Assembly (NCBI GenBank): GCA_902799965.1
Contig: CADCCO010000015.1
Location: 1 to 45,703 of the forward strand
Reading direction: 5' to 3'
Source of the DNA: an uncultured Spirochaetaceae bacterium
GTDB taxonomy: Bacteria; Spirochaetota; Spirochaetia; Treponematales; Treponemataceae
Length of the DNA stretch: 45,703 nt
This document shows positions 26,179-34,123 of the stretch, piece by piece; positions within the stretch are counted from its first letter, which is position 1; each line of letters opens with the position of its first letter. Under the pieces are notes generated by a model. The model did not search any database. It was not told the DNA's origin and saw only the letters and a list, made by a program, of their open reading frames with translations. The translations under genes were made by a program, and so were the position numbers.

Positions 26179-26228
26179 TTGCATTATTTACACAACTATG
26201 CTATAATGTTACAATAATATTATTGTAA
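26179..26228 (+). promoter_or_regulatory. fliF operon promoter with a 20-bp palindrome at the start point
   Basis: TTGCAT (26179-26184), a 17-bp spacer and consensus TATAAT (26202-26207) form a sigma70-type promoter. Directly after it, 26209-26228 is a perfect palindrome, TTACAATAATATTATTGTAA, spanning about -5 to +15 around the expected start at 26214. That is a classical repressor position, although in RNA it could also form a short AU hairpin. The leader then carries GGGAGGGG before ATG 26258. The regulator is unknown. Confidence 0.7.
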
Positions 26229-26257
26229 TTCGTGTAGTTCGTTCACGGGAGGGGTAG

Positions 26258-27961
26258 ATGAACGAATGGCTCAAAAAGCTTGGCGACAGCGCGAAGGGCG
26301 CTTGGGCCAAGTGGTCAAAAATTCAAAAAGCGATAGTCATAGGCATCGTCGTCGTCGTAATCGTCGCCGTCGTCGCCATGTTCCGCGTGTCTTCAACTCC
26401 AACAACAGTCCGCCTTTTCAACGCGCCTGTCACTGGCGAAATGCAAGAGCGAATTCTCACTCGCCTTGATGAAGAAAACGTTCACGCCACCGTCAACGAC
26501 GCGGGCTACATTTCTGTTCCCGACGACAAGACCGCCACAAAAATGCGGAGCCTTCTCATTACCGAAGGCTTGGTTCCCGCAAGCGTGGATCCCTTCGCGT
26601 CTTTCTTTGACCGCGGCTGGTCCACCACCGACGCTGACCAAAACGTAAAGCTCCAGCAAGCGATTACCCGCACCATTAAGAAGCACCTCGAAGAGCTTGC
26701 CGACGTGGCCTCTGCCGACGTGACCCTTGTGCTGCCCGAAGACAAGCTTTTCAAAGCCGACCAAAAACCAGTTTCGGCAAGCGTCATCTTAAAGGCCAAG
26801 CCGATGAGCGATCTTTATTCCAACCGCAGAAAAATCTTGGGAATCCAGCGCCTCATCTTGAGCGCGGTTGAAGGCCTTGCCGCCGAAAACTGCGTCATCA
26901 CCGATTCCGAAGGAAACATACTGAACGACTTTGAGGGCATGGCCGAAAGCGACCGCCTCGACTTGGTCAAAAAGCAGGAAAAGCTGATTCGCGAAGGCGA
27001 GGCCCACTACCGCGCGCAAATCCTAAAGGCGCTCCAGGGAACCTTGACCAGCGACCGCGTGCGCGACCTCAACATCAAGATCGACATGGACTTCTCCAAG
27101 GAAACAAAGGATTCCGAAGTCTACCACCCGATAACAATCCGCGAGGACAACCCGGACACGCCTTACGACGATTCCGAATTCCGCGACACGCTTCCGATAA
27201 GCAGCCAGACCGTCACCCGCGAATGGCAGGGCACCGGCTTCAACCCGCAAGGCCCCGCCGGAGTGGAGGGCCAAAACCCGCCGGTCTATTCCGACATGTC
27301 GAACGTCATCGGAAAGCAGACCGAAACCGGCGTGACTCAGAACAACGCGCTCAACAAGGACGTGATTCACCGCGAGGAAAGCCCCCGCTACGGAAAGGTC
27401 ACCGTCTCAGTCAACGTTGACGGCATTTGGAAAAAGAAGTACGACAAAAACCACAACCCCGTCTTTAACGACGAGGGCGGCATCGTGAGAGATTATTCGC
27501 CTGTTCCCAAGGAGCAGTTGGAAGACATAGCGAATTACATTCAAAGCGCCATCGGCTACGACCGCGCCAAGGGCTACAAGGTCACTGTGACCAACATTCC
27601 CTTTGACCGCAGCGCCGAATTTGAGGCCGAGGACGCGGCAATTCTCAAGGCGCGCCAAACCCGCCTTACGATTATCCTTGTGTTGATTGGCCTTGCCGCA
27701 ATTCTGGCGATATTCATTCTCTACCGCATTATCAGCCGCGAGATGGAAAGGCGCCGCCGCCTTCGCGAAGAGGAATTGCTTCGCAAGCAGCAGGCCGCCC
27801 GCGACCAGGCGCTTTGGGAAGCCAAAGAAGAAGGCGTGGAAGTCACGATGTCGGTCGAAGAGCGCAAGCGCGCCGAATTGCAGGAAAACGCCATCGCTAT
27901 GGCAAAAGAGCATCCTGAGGATGTCGCGATGCTCATCCGCACTTGGTTGATGGAGGAGTAG
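26258..27961 (+). CDS. fliF: Flagellar MS-ring protein FliF
   Basis: Forms the membrane-embedded base ring of the flagellum, which houses the export gate and carries the switch ring. An N-terminal transmembrane helix (AIVIGIVVVVIVAVVAMF) is followed by the YscJ/FliF ring-building domains (RLDEENVHATVNDAGYISVP and AASGDV-like regions), a second helix (LTIILVLIGLAAILAIFILY, residues ~470-490) and a cytoplasmic tail. The tail ends EHPEDVAMLIRTWLMEE, the FliG-binding segment. 567 residues. The start is supported by GGGAGGGG. It is the first gene of the operon here; flgB, flgC and fliE are not in front of it. Confidence 0.97.
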   Translation: MNEWLKKLGDSAKGAWAKWSKIQKAIVIGIVVVVIVAVVAMFRVSSTPTTVRLFNAPVTGEMQERILTRLDEENVHATVNDAGYISVPDDKTATKMRSLLITEGLVPASVDPFASFFDRGWSTTDADQNVKLQQAITRTIKKHLEELADVASADVTLVLPEDKLFKADQKPVSASVILKAKPMSDLYSNRRKILGIQRLILSAVEGLAAENCVITDSEGNILNDFEGMAESDRLDLVKKQEKLIREGEAHYRAQILKALQGTLTSDRVRDLNIKIDMDFSKETKDSEVYHPITIREDNPDTPYDDSEFRDTLPISSQTVTREWQGTGFNPQGPAGVEGQNPPVYSDMSNVIGKQTETGVTQNNALNKDVIHREESPRYGKVTVSVNVDGIWKKKYDKNHNPVFNDEGGIVRDYSPVPKEQLEDIANYIQSAIGYDRAKGYKVTVTNIPFDRSAEFEAEDAAILKARQTRLTIILVLIGLAAILAIFILYRIISREMERRRRLREEELLRKQQAARDQALWEAKEEGVEVTMSVEERKRAELQENAIAMAKEHPEDVAMLIRTWLMEE

Positions 27962-27962
27962 T

Positions 27963-28358
27963 ATGACTAGAGAAGAGCTTAACTTTGAAATGACTTCCGA
28001 GAAGGGGATTCCCGGAAAGAAAAAGGCGGCCATTTTGTTCGGAGAGCTTGGCTCGGCGGCCGAAAGCGTCATGGACTACCTTAACGAAGGCGAAAAGCGC
28101 AAGCTTTTAAAGGCCATGCGAAAGCTTGGAACGCGCTACAATCCCAACAATCCCACGGAAGTTCGCCAAGAAATTCAAACGCTAGAGACTTTAGAAAGGT
28201 TCGGAAAAGTCCGAAATATATATAGGGACGTGGCGGGCGAACGCAAGGCCTTTGAAAAGAAAATGGCCGCGCCCACCGCTCAAATACGGACGGCGATTGA
28301 CAATTATCCCGACAAAGTGGCTTCCGTTTTGAGCGCCTGGTTGAGCAAAGACAAGTAA
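27963..28358 (+). CDS. 131-aa FliG-N-like / FliF-tail-like hybrid protein
   Basis: Lies between fliF and fliG, 1 bp after the fliF stop, with its ribosome site (GGAGGAG) inside the fliF end. Residues 15-80 resemble the FliG N-domain: IPGKKKAAILFGELGSAAES, then VMDYLNEGEKRKLLKAM, compared with LTGRQKAAIFLVSVGSDVSS and EIMKHLREDEVETLTFEI in the true FliG next door. Residues 81-107 are a basic helical linker. Residues 108-128 (IRTAIDNYPDKVASVLSAWL) resemble the FliG-binding tail of FliF (KEHPEDVAMLIRTWL). The middle and C domains of FliG are absent. I know of no characterised protein of this layout. By inference it may bind both FliF and FliG at the MS-ring/C-ring joint. Confidence 0.75.
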   Translation: MTREELNFEMTSEKGIPGKKKAAILFGELGSAAESVMDYLNEGEKRKLLKAMRKLGTRYNPNNPTEVRQEIQTLETLERFGKVRNIYRDVAGERKAFEKKMAAPTAQIRTAIDNYPDKVASVLSAWLSKDK

Positions 28359-28373
28359 AATAGAGGAAGTTAA

Positions 28374-29462
28374 ATGTCAGACGAAGCGTCAAAACCAAAG
28401 TCATCTCCAAAGCCTCAATTAAAGCCGGCTTCCGCCTCAAAAAAAGGCGGCGCCAAGGACTTTAAAAACCTTACCGGCCGCCAAAAGGCCGCGATTTTCT
28501 TGGTTTCTGTCGGAAGCGACGTTTCTTCCGAAATAATGAAGCACTTGCGCGAGGACGAAGTCGAAACATTGACTTTTGAAATCGCGCGCTTGGAAACGAT
28601 TGACGCGGAAATAAAAGACCAGGTTTTGGAAGAATTCCAAGACTTGATGAACGCGCAAAACTTCATCACTACGGGCGGCATCGACTACGCGCGCGAATTG
28701 CTCGAAAAGTCTTTGGGAAGCCAAAAGGCGATAGACATAATTAACCGCTTGACCTCAAGCTTGCAGGTCCGCCCCTTTGACTTTATCCGCCGCACCGACC
28801 CGGCGCACTTGCTCAACTTTATCCAGCAGGAATACCCGCAGACAATCGCCTTGATTTTGGCATATTTGGAGCCGGCCAAGGCCGCCGTAATTTTGCAGAA
28901 CTTGCCTGAAGAAATTCAGCCTGAAGTTTCAAAGCGCTTGGCCACGATGGACCGAACTTCTCCTGACGTTTTGCGCGAAGTTGAGCGCGTTTTGGAAAAG
29001 AAGCTTTCAACATTGTCAAGCGAAGACTACACAGCCGCTGGTGGCGTTGAATCCATCGTTGAAATCCTTAACCTTGTCGACCGCTCTTCCGAAAAGGCGA
29101 TTATCGAATCTTTGGAAGAAGAAGACCCCGATTTGGCGGAAGAGATCAAGAAGCGCATGTTCGTATTCGAAGACATCGTCATGCTGGACGACCGTTCGAT
29201 TCAGCGCGTTCTTCGCGAAGTCGACACGCAGGAATTGGCCAAGGCGCTCAAGTCCGTCGACGCCGAAGTTCAGGACAAGATTTTCCACAATATGTCAAAG
29301 CGCGCGGCCAGCATGCTCAAGGAAGACATGGAATTTATGGGACCTGTGCGCTTAAAGGACGTAGAAGAGTCCCAGCAGAAAGTTGTTTCTACAATCCGCC
29401 GCTTGGAAGAAAAGGGCGACATCGTCATCGCGCGTTCGGGCGAAGACGAACTTGTATCTTAA
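28374..29462 (+). CDS. fliG: Flagellar motor switch protein FliG
   Basis: Rotor protein linking the MS ring to stator-driven torque generation. A Ser/Pro/Lys-rich extension of about 30 residues precedes the N-domain (LTGRQKAAIFLVSVG). The middle domain has the family EHPQ-type motif as QEYPQTIALILAYLEPAKAA. The C-domain contains EEIKKRMFVFEDIVMLDDRSIQRVLREVD, carrying the charged torque residues. 362 residues with a complete domain set. GAGGAAG before ATG 28374 supports the start. Treponemes often have two full FliG copies; only this one is in the window, beside the short hybrid. Confidence 0.96.
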   Translation: MSDEASKPKSSPKPQLKPASASKKGGAKDFKNLTGRQKAAIFLVSVGSDVSSEIMKHLREDEVETLTFEIARLETIDAEIKDQVLEEFQDLMNAQNFITTGGIDYARELLEKSLGSQKAIDIINRLTSSLQVRPFDFIRRTDPAHLLNFIQQEYPQTIALILAYLEPAKAAVILQNLPEEIQPEVSKRLATMDRTSPDVLREVERVLEKKLSTLSSEDYTAAGGVESIVEILNLVDRSSEKAIIESLEEEDPDLAEEIKKRMFVFEDIVMLDDRSIQRVLREVDTQELAKALKSVDAEVQDKIFHNMSKRAASMLKEDMEFMGPVRLKDVEESQQKVVSTIRRLEEKGDIVIARSGEDELVS

Positions 29463-29483
29463 TCGCGCGTGGTGAGGAAGTGA

Positions 29484-30416
29484 ATGGCAAAATCAGTTTT
29501 TAGGCCGCTTGAATTTAAGGACGACAAAAAGGACGTTGTTACGCTAAAGCTTTACCGCGACTACGCTCCCGTCGTTGAGGAAGTTGAGGAAGAGGCCGAG
29601 CCCGAATACACCGGCCCCACGGCGGACGACCTTAGGCGCGAGGCGGAAGAGTTCAAGAAAAATTGGGAAATCGAAAAACAGAACATGCTTTCCGACGCGC
29701 AGGCCCAGGCGGACGAAATCGTAAAGAAAGCCGAGGACGCGGCCTTTGCCGAAGTAAAGCGGCAGACTGACCAAGCGCAAATCATAAAGACCGAAGCCGA
29801 AACTTCGGCGCAAGAAACTCAAAAGGCCGCCCAAGCCGAAGCGCAAAAAATGCTTGACGAGGCGCGCGCCCAAGTGGAAAAGCTAAAGGCCGACGCTTCA
29901 AAGGAAGGCTACGACCAAGGCCACGAAGAGGGCTACCAAAACGGATACGCCGAAGCCGTCCGCCTTGTCGACCGAATGCACAAAATCGTGGACTCGGTCA
30001 TGCAGCGCCGCGAAGAAATTCTTGACGAGACCGAAAGCCAAATCGTAGAGCTTGTAATTTTGATTACCCGCAAAATCGTAAAGGTCATCAGCGAAAACCA
30101 AAAGAGCGTAATTCTTAGCAACGTTCTTTCGGCGCTGAAAAAAGTCAAGGGACGCGGCGACGTAACGATTCGCGTCAACCTTGCCGACGTTCAGCTTACG
30201 ACCGACCACATTCAGGAATTCATTCAGCGCGTCGAAGCGATTAAGGGCATCACGGTTATGGAAGACTCGTCGGTGGAAAGCGGCGGCTGCATTGTCGAAA
30301 CCGACTTTGGCGCGATCGACGCGCGCATTTCCAGCCAGCTTTCCGAATTGGAAGACAAGATTATGGAAGTGTCGCCAATCAAGACTGTGGCAAAGTCCGA
30401 CATTGCCGGCGCGTAG
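29484..30416 (+). CDS. fliH: Flagellar assembly protein FliH
   Basis: Regulator and stator of the export ATPase FliI; it binds FliI and the C ring. A short N-terminus (MAKSVFRPLEFK) precedes a very acidic segment, then a long Ala/Glu/Gln/Lys-rich coiled coil (residues ~50-150) with GYDQGHEEGYQNGYAEAV, a Gly-containing helix typical of FliH. The C-terminal V-ATPase-E-like domain follows (LVILITRKIVKVI to SVESGGCIVETDFGAIDARI). 310 residues. TGAGGAAG precedes ATG 29484. Position between fliG and fliI confirms the call. Confidence 0.92.
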   Translation: MAKSVFRPLEFKDDKKDVVTLKLYRDYAPVVEEVEEEAEPEYTGPTADDLRREAEEFKKNWEIEKQNMLSDAQAQADEIVKKAEDAAFAEVKRQTDQAQIIKTEAETSAQETQKAAQAEAQKMLDEARAQVEKLKADASKEGYDQGHEEGYQNGYAEAVRLVDRMHKIVDSVMQRREEILDETESQIVELVILITRKIVKVISENQKSVILSNVLSALKKVKGRGDVTIRVNLADVQLTTDHIQEFIQRVEAIKGITVMEDSSVESGGCIVETDFGAIDARISSQLSELEDKIMEVSPIKTVAKSDIAGA

Positions 30417-30444
30417 AAAAACGCCGCGGCTTTAGGGTGGGAAA

Positions 30445-31878
30445 GTGAAGTCGTCGTATAACGTAGAATTCAATCTTGACAAGTATCTCAAAACGGCGCA
30501 AGAGGCCGAGACCATTCTGTATGTCGGAAAGGTCAAGGCCGTTCACGGCTTGGAAATTCTAAGCGAAGGCCCGCGCTCGGTAATTGGAGAAATTTGTTCC
30601 ATAAGAATAACGAGCTTAAAAAAAGAAATGCTGGCCGAAGTCGTCGGCCTTGACGGAACAACCGTAAAATTGACGGCCTTTGGCGACACGCGCGGAATCG
30701 AAGTCGGAACTGAAGTCGTGGCCAGCGGCCGCACCCTGCAAGTGCCGGTTGGAATGGGCTTGCTTGGCCGCGTTGTGGACGCGACGGGAAAGCCGATGGA
30801 CGGAAAGGGCGACGTGAACGCCGAAACCTTGTATCCCGCGCAAGCCCCGGCGCCCGACGCGCTTAGCCGCAAGGACATAAACCAAAGAATAACGACCGGC
30901 GTTCGCGCGATTGACTCGATGCTGACTGTCGGAGCGGGCCAGCGCTTGGGAATCTTTGCCGGTTCAGGCGTGGGAAAGTCAACCCTTATAAGCATGGTGG
31001 CCCGCAACACCAACGCGGACATTAACGTAATAGCGCTGGTCGGCGAGCGCGGCCGCGAGGCGCCTGACTTTATCAAGCGCGACTTGGGCGAAGCGGGCCT
31101 AAAGCGGTCGGTCGTCGTCCTTGCCACAAGCGACATGCCCAGCATTTGCCGCCTGCGCGCGGCTTACGTCGCCACCGCCATAGCCGAATACTTCCGCGAC
31201 CAAGGAAAGAACGTAATGCTTATGTTCGACTCGGTGACGCGCTTTGCCCAGGCCCAGCGCGAAATCGGCTTGGCGGCCGGAGAGCCTCCCGCGCGCGAAG
31301 GATTTCCGCCCAGCGTTTTTGACATGATACCAAAATTGCTTGAGCGCGCCGGCGCCAACGACAAGGGCAGCATCACCGCCTTTTACACAGTCTTGGTCGA
31401 AGGCGACGACATGAACGGCCCAATCGCCGACACCGTGCGCGGCGTTTTGGACGGCCACATAGTCCTTGACCGAAAACTGGCGCAAGCCTACCATTATCCG
31501 GCGATTGACGTTTTGGCAAGCGTAAGCCGTTTGAGCCGCCGCGTGACCGGAAAGAAAACACGCGAGGCTTGCGGCCTTGTCCGCCAATGGATGGCCACCT
31601 ACCAGCAAAACGAATTGATGATAACGACCGGCGCCTACGCAAAAGGCGCAAGCCCCGCGATTGACGCGGCCATCGAAAAGCATGAAGAAATAGAAGAATT
31701 CCTAAAGCAGGAAGAAACCGACTCTTGCCCGATGAAGGACACGCTTGACAGGCTGGCCGCTCTTACCGGAATCGAAATCCCGGAAGAGGAATACGCCGAC
31801 TGCCCCGCGCTTGCCATTCCCACGGTGGCGCAAGTTGTTGACGCGCGCGAAAGCGGCGGCAAGGCGGCGGGCGTTTGA
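30445..31878 (+). CDS. fliI: Flagellum-specific ATPase FliI
   Basis: F1-beta-like ATPase energising flagellar type III export. Walker A is GSGVGKST around residues 173-180, followed by VIALVGERGREAPDF. ATP-synthase alpha/beta signature regions follow (VMLMFDSVTRFAQAQREIGL, GEPPAREGFPPSVF and KLAQAYHYPAIDVLASVSR). The N-terminal beta-barrel domain is complete. The start is GTG 30445 with GGTGGGAAA upstream. 477 residues. Its TGA overlaps the TTG start of fliJ. Confidence 0.96.
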   Translation: MKSSYNVEFNLDKYLKTAQEAETILYVGKVKAVHGLEILSEGPRSVIGEICSIRITSLKKEMLAEVVGLDGTTVKLTAFGDTRGIEVGTEVVASGRTLQVPVGMGLLGRVVDATGKPMDGKGDVNAETLYPAQAPAPDALSRKDINQRITTGVRAIDSMLTVGAGQRLGIFAGSGVGKSTLISMVARNTNADINVIALVGERGREAPDFIKRDLGEAGLKRSVVVLATSDMPSICRLRAAYVATAIAEYFRDQGKNVMLMFDSVTRFAQAQREIGLAAGEPPAREGFPPSVFDMIPKLLERAGANDKGSITAFYTVLVEGDDMNGPIADTVRGVLDGHIVLDRKLAQAYHYPAIDVLASVSRLSRRVTGKKTREACGLVRQWMATYQQNELMITTGAYAKGASPAIDAAIEKHEEIEEFLKQEETDSCPMKDTLDRLAALTGIEIPEEEYADCPALAIPTVAQVVDARESGGKAAGV

Positions 31879-32297
31879 AAAAGTTTGTCTTTGAGCTTGA
31901 AAAGCTTTTGGACTTGCGCAAGTACGAGCAAGACCAGGCGCAGATAGAGCTTGGAAAAGCCGTTCAAGCCGAGCAAAAAATCCAAGAGGGGCTGGACGAA
32001 TTGGCCCGCCAGTACGCGGCGACAAAAAAACTTTCGCGCGGCCAAACCGATTTTAGCGCCATCGCGCAAGCCCAGCAATTCTACCAGTTCATAAAAGTTC
32101 AGCAGGAAAAATTGATGAACGACATGGCGATGGCCAAAATCGTCACGGAAGAAAAGCGCGCCCTCTTCAACGCCGCGATGCAAAAGCACGAGTCCATCAA
32201 AAAGCTTAAGGAGCGCCAGTTCGCGATTTTTAAGGACGAGCAAAAAAAGGCCGAAGCCAAGGCGCTCGACGACATCGTTACCGCCAAGTACAACTAA
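31875..32297 (+). CDS. fliJ: Flagellar export chaperone FliJ
   Basis: A 140-residue all-helical protein forming an antiparallel coiled coil like the gamma subunit of F1; it inserts into the FliI hexamer and recycles export chaperones. The N-terminus KKFVFELEKLLDLRKYEQDQAQIELG is characteristic of FliJ. The start is TTG 31875 overlapping the fliI stop (TTGA), so translation is coupled. It is the last gene of the operon and is followed directly by a strong terminator. Confidence 0.88.
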   Translation: MKKFVFELEKLLDLRKYEQDQAQIELGKAVQAEQKIQEGLDELARQYAATKKLSRGQTDFSAIAQAQQFYQFIKVQQEKLMNDMAMAKIVTEEKRALFNAAMQKHESIKKLKERQFAIFKDEQKKAEAKALDDIVTAKYN

Positions 32298-32336
32298 CGG
32301 CGAAAAAAAAACTCCGCTTCCGTTTTTTTTTCGCCG
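32298..32336. terminator. Bidirectional terminator after fliJ
   Basis: CGGCG-A(9) (32298-32311) pairs perfectly with T(9)-CGCCG (32323-32336), a 14-bp stem with an 11-nt loop. It sits between the convergent flagellar and pyrimidine-salvage operons and provides a T-run in each direction. Confidence 0.9.
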
Positions 32337-32358
32337 CTTCTTGGTCTTGCCAACAATC

Positions 32359-34017
32359 TTAGTATTTGAAAGCCGACCCGCCTATAAATTCCCTAATAAT
32401 CGAGCGGTCGGGAACGGCCGTCGAGGGAATCGGCGGGAAGGCGTTCAGGAAGCGCAAGAGGCGGCAGGCTTCCGAGTATTCCTTTTGTCCCGGATGGATG
32501 CAGCGCAAAAGCGGCTCCGCGTAAATCTTCAAGACGCTAAGCTCGTAGTCCAGCGCGGTGTTCAAAATCGCGTCGGCGTTGTTCTGGAAGGGGAAGATGT
32601 GCAAGCGCTCGCCGCGGCGGACTGAATCCCACATGGCGATTGTGGCGGCCGCGCTCTTTCCTCTAAAATTGTTGTCGCGCACGATGCGGCGGATCAAGCG
32701 GTTGTCGCTGGTCGAAATTCTGTTGTGCTCGTTGATGTTCAGCTGGGTCAGCGCCGAAAGGTAAAGCTTGAACTTTAGTTCCGGCTGGATGAGGTGGGTC
32801 AGCTTGTCGTTAAGGCCGTGAATTCCTTCCATAATCAAAATGTCGTTGGGGCCAAGCTGCAAGGTCTTTCCCTTGTATTCGCGGCTTCCCGTCACAAAGT
32901 TGTAGCTTGGAAGCTCCACTTTTTTTCCGGCGAACAAGTCCAAAAGGTTTTGGTTGATCAATTCGATGTCCAGCGCCTCAATGCACTCGTAGTCGTAGTT
33001 TCCGTTTTCGTCCTTGGGAGTGCGGTCGCGGCCAACGTAGTAGTCGTCCAAGCTTATGACTTTGGGCTTGTAGCCGATGGCCTGCAATTCCATCGCCAGC
33101 TTTTTGGCGCTGGTGGTTTTGCCTGAGCTTGAAGGGCCTGCGATCAACACAAGCCGCGTCGTGCCGCGGTTGTGGATTTGGCTTGCGATGTCCGAAATGC
33201 ACTTTTCTTGGAAGACTTCCGAAATGTTGATGAACTCGTCGGCCTCGCGCTTGGAGACCAATTCGTTGAGCGACGCGACGCTTGTCACGCCGATTTGCTT
33301 TCCCCATTGTTTTCCGCGCTCGTAAGTCTTGAACAATACCGGGTATTCCTTGAATTCCTGAATCGTGTCGGGCTTGGAGCTGGACGGGAACAAAATCAAA
33401 AAGCCGTTCTTGTATTTTTGCAGTTTGAACGCGCTGAGCGCTCCCGTTGAAATCAACATCGGGCCGTAGTAAAGGTCGGTGTATTCGCCGATTGTGTTCA
33501 TCTGGACGCGGGGAGGGCAAACGTAGTTGAGCTGCTTGCGGGTTTCCAAAAGGCCCAGCTTTTCAAAAGTCTGGATCGCCTGCTCGTAAGAGATGAAGTG
33601 CGTTTCAATCGGAACGTTCTTCTTTATGAGGGCGTCCATCTTTTCCTTTAATTCTGAAACGAATTTTTCGGGAACTTCGCTTCCGTCCTGGAAAGTGTAG
33701 TAGTAGGCGTAGCCAAAGGAGTTTTCAATGATGACGTTGTTGTCAGGATTGATTTCGTGGGCGGCCGCGGCAAGAATGAAGCAAAGCGTGCGCCTGTAAA
33801 CTTGGCTTCCGTCCTTGCTGGACATCAAGACCGGCTCCAGCGTGGAGTCCACGAACAGGCCGCGGTTCAGCGAAACGACTTCGTTGTTGGCGCGGACGGC
33901 GAAAATCTTCTCCGGCTTTTCGTCAAACTCGTTTATGAAGTCGGCTGGGGTGGAGCCGGTCGCCGCTTCGATTGTCTTTCCCGACGGGAACGTGATTTTA
34001 ATTTTGTAGTTTTGCAT
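32359..34017 (-). CDS. Uridine-kinase-like nucleoside kinase with N-terminal TGS-like domain
   Basis: A 552-residue two-part protein. The N-terminal ~60 residues (YKIKITFPSGKTIEAATGST) resemble a TGS/ThrRS-N domain, followed by a region like the second N-terminal domain of threonyl-tRNA synthetase. The C-terminal half is a P-loop kinase of the phosphoribulokinase/uridine kinase family: LIAGPSSSGKTTSAKKLA (residues ~294-302 are the P-loop), VISLDDYYVGRDRTPKDENG, EALDIELINQNLLDLFAGKK and ILIMEGIHGLND. It should phosphorylate uridine/cytidine or a related substrate. AAGGAG precedes ATG 34017; 34038 would lack this site. It lies downstream of cdd on the same strand, consistent with pyrimidine salvage. 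Confidence 0.85.
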   Translation of the reverse strand: MQNYKIKITFPSGKTIEAATGSTPADFINEFDEKPEKIFAVRANNEVVSLNRGLFVDSTLEPVLMSSKDGSQVYRRTLCFILAAAAHEINPDNNVIIENSFGYAYYYTFQDGSEVPEKFVSELKEKMDALIKKNVPIETHFISYEQAIQTFEKLGLLETRKQLNYVCPPRVQMNTIGEYTDLYYGPMLISTGALSAFKLQKYKNGFLILFPSSSKPDTIQEFKEYPVLFKTYERGKQWGKQIGVTSVASLNELVSKREADEFINISEVFQEKCISDIASQIHNRGTTRLVLIAGPSSSGKTTSAKKLAMELQAIGYKPKVISLDDYYVGRDRTPKDENGNYDYECIEALDIELINQNLLDLFAGKKVELPSYNFVTGSREYKGKTLQLGPNDILIMEGIHGLNDKLTHLIQPELKFKLYLSALTQLNINEHNRISTSDNRLIRRIVRDNNFRGKSAAATIAMWDSVRRGERLHIFPFQNNADAILNTALDYELSVLKIYAEPLLRCIHPGQKEYSEACRLLRFLNAFPPIPSTAVPDRSIIREFIGGSAFKY

Positions 34018-34029
34018 ATCTTTCTCCTT

Positions 34030-34115
34030 GCCGAACATTACGGCTGGCCGCGCGAGCTTGGCTGCGAGCGCGGTTGTTGCCGCTCATGCGGCTATCTTTC
34101 TATTTTGGGCTTGCC
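34030..34115. other. Structured gap between cdd and the kinase gene
   Basis: On the transcribed (-) strand the gap holds GCCGC-ATGA-GCGGC and a longer hairpin with CCGCGC / GCGCGG arms. There is no T-run, so it is more likely an intercistronic processing or stability element than a terminator. Confidence 0.35.
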
Positions 34116-34123
34116 AATAGTTT

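Noticed and set aside
10798..26257. Possible hidden flgB, flgC or fliE genes
   Set aside because: I looked at all frames between hslU and fliF for small rod proteins and found none; every sizeable frame is either one of the listed genes or a shadow.
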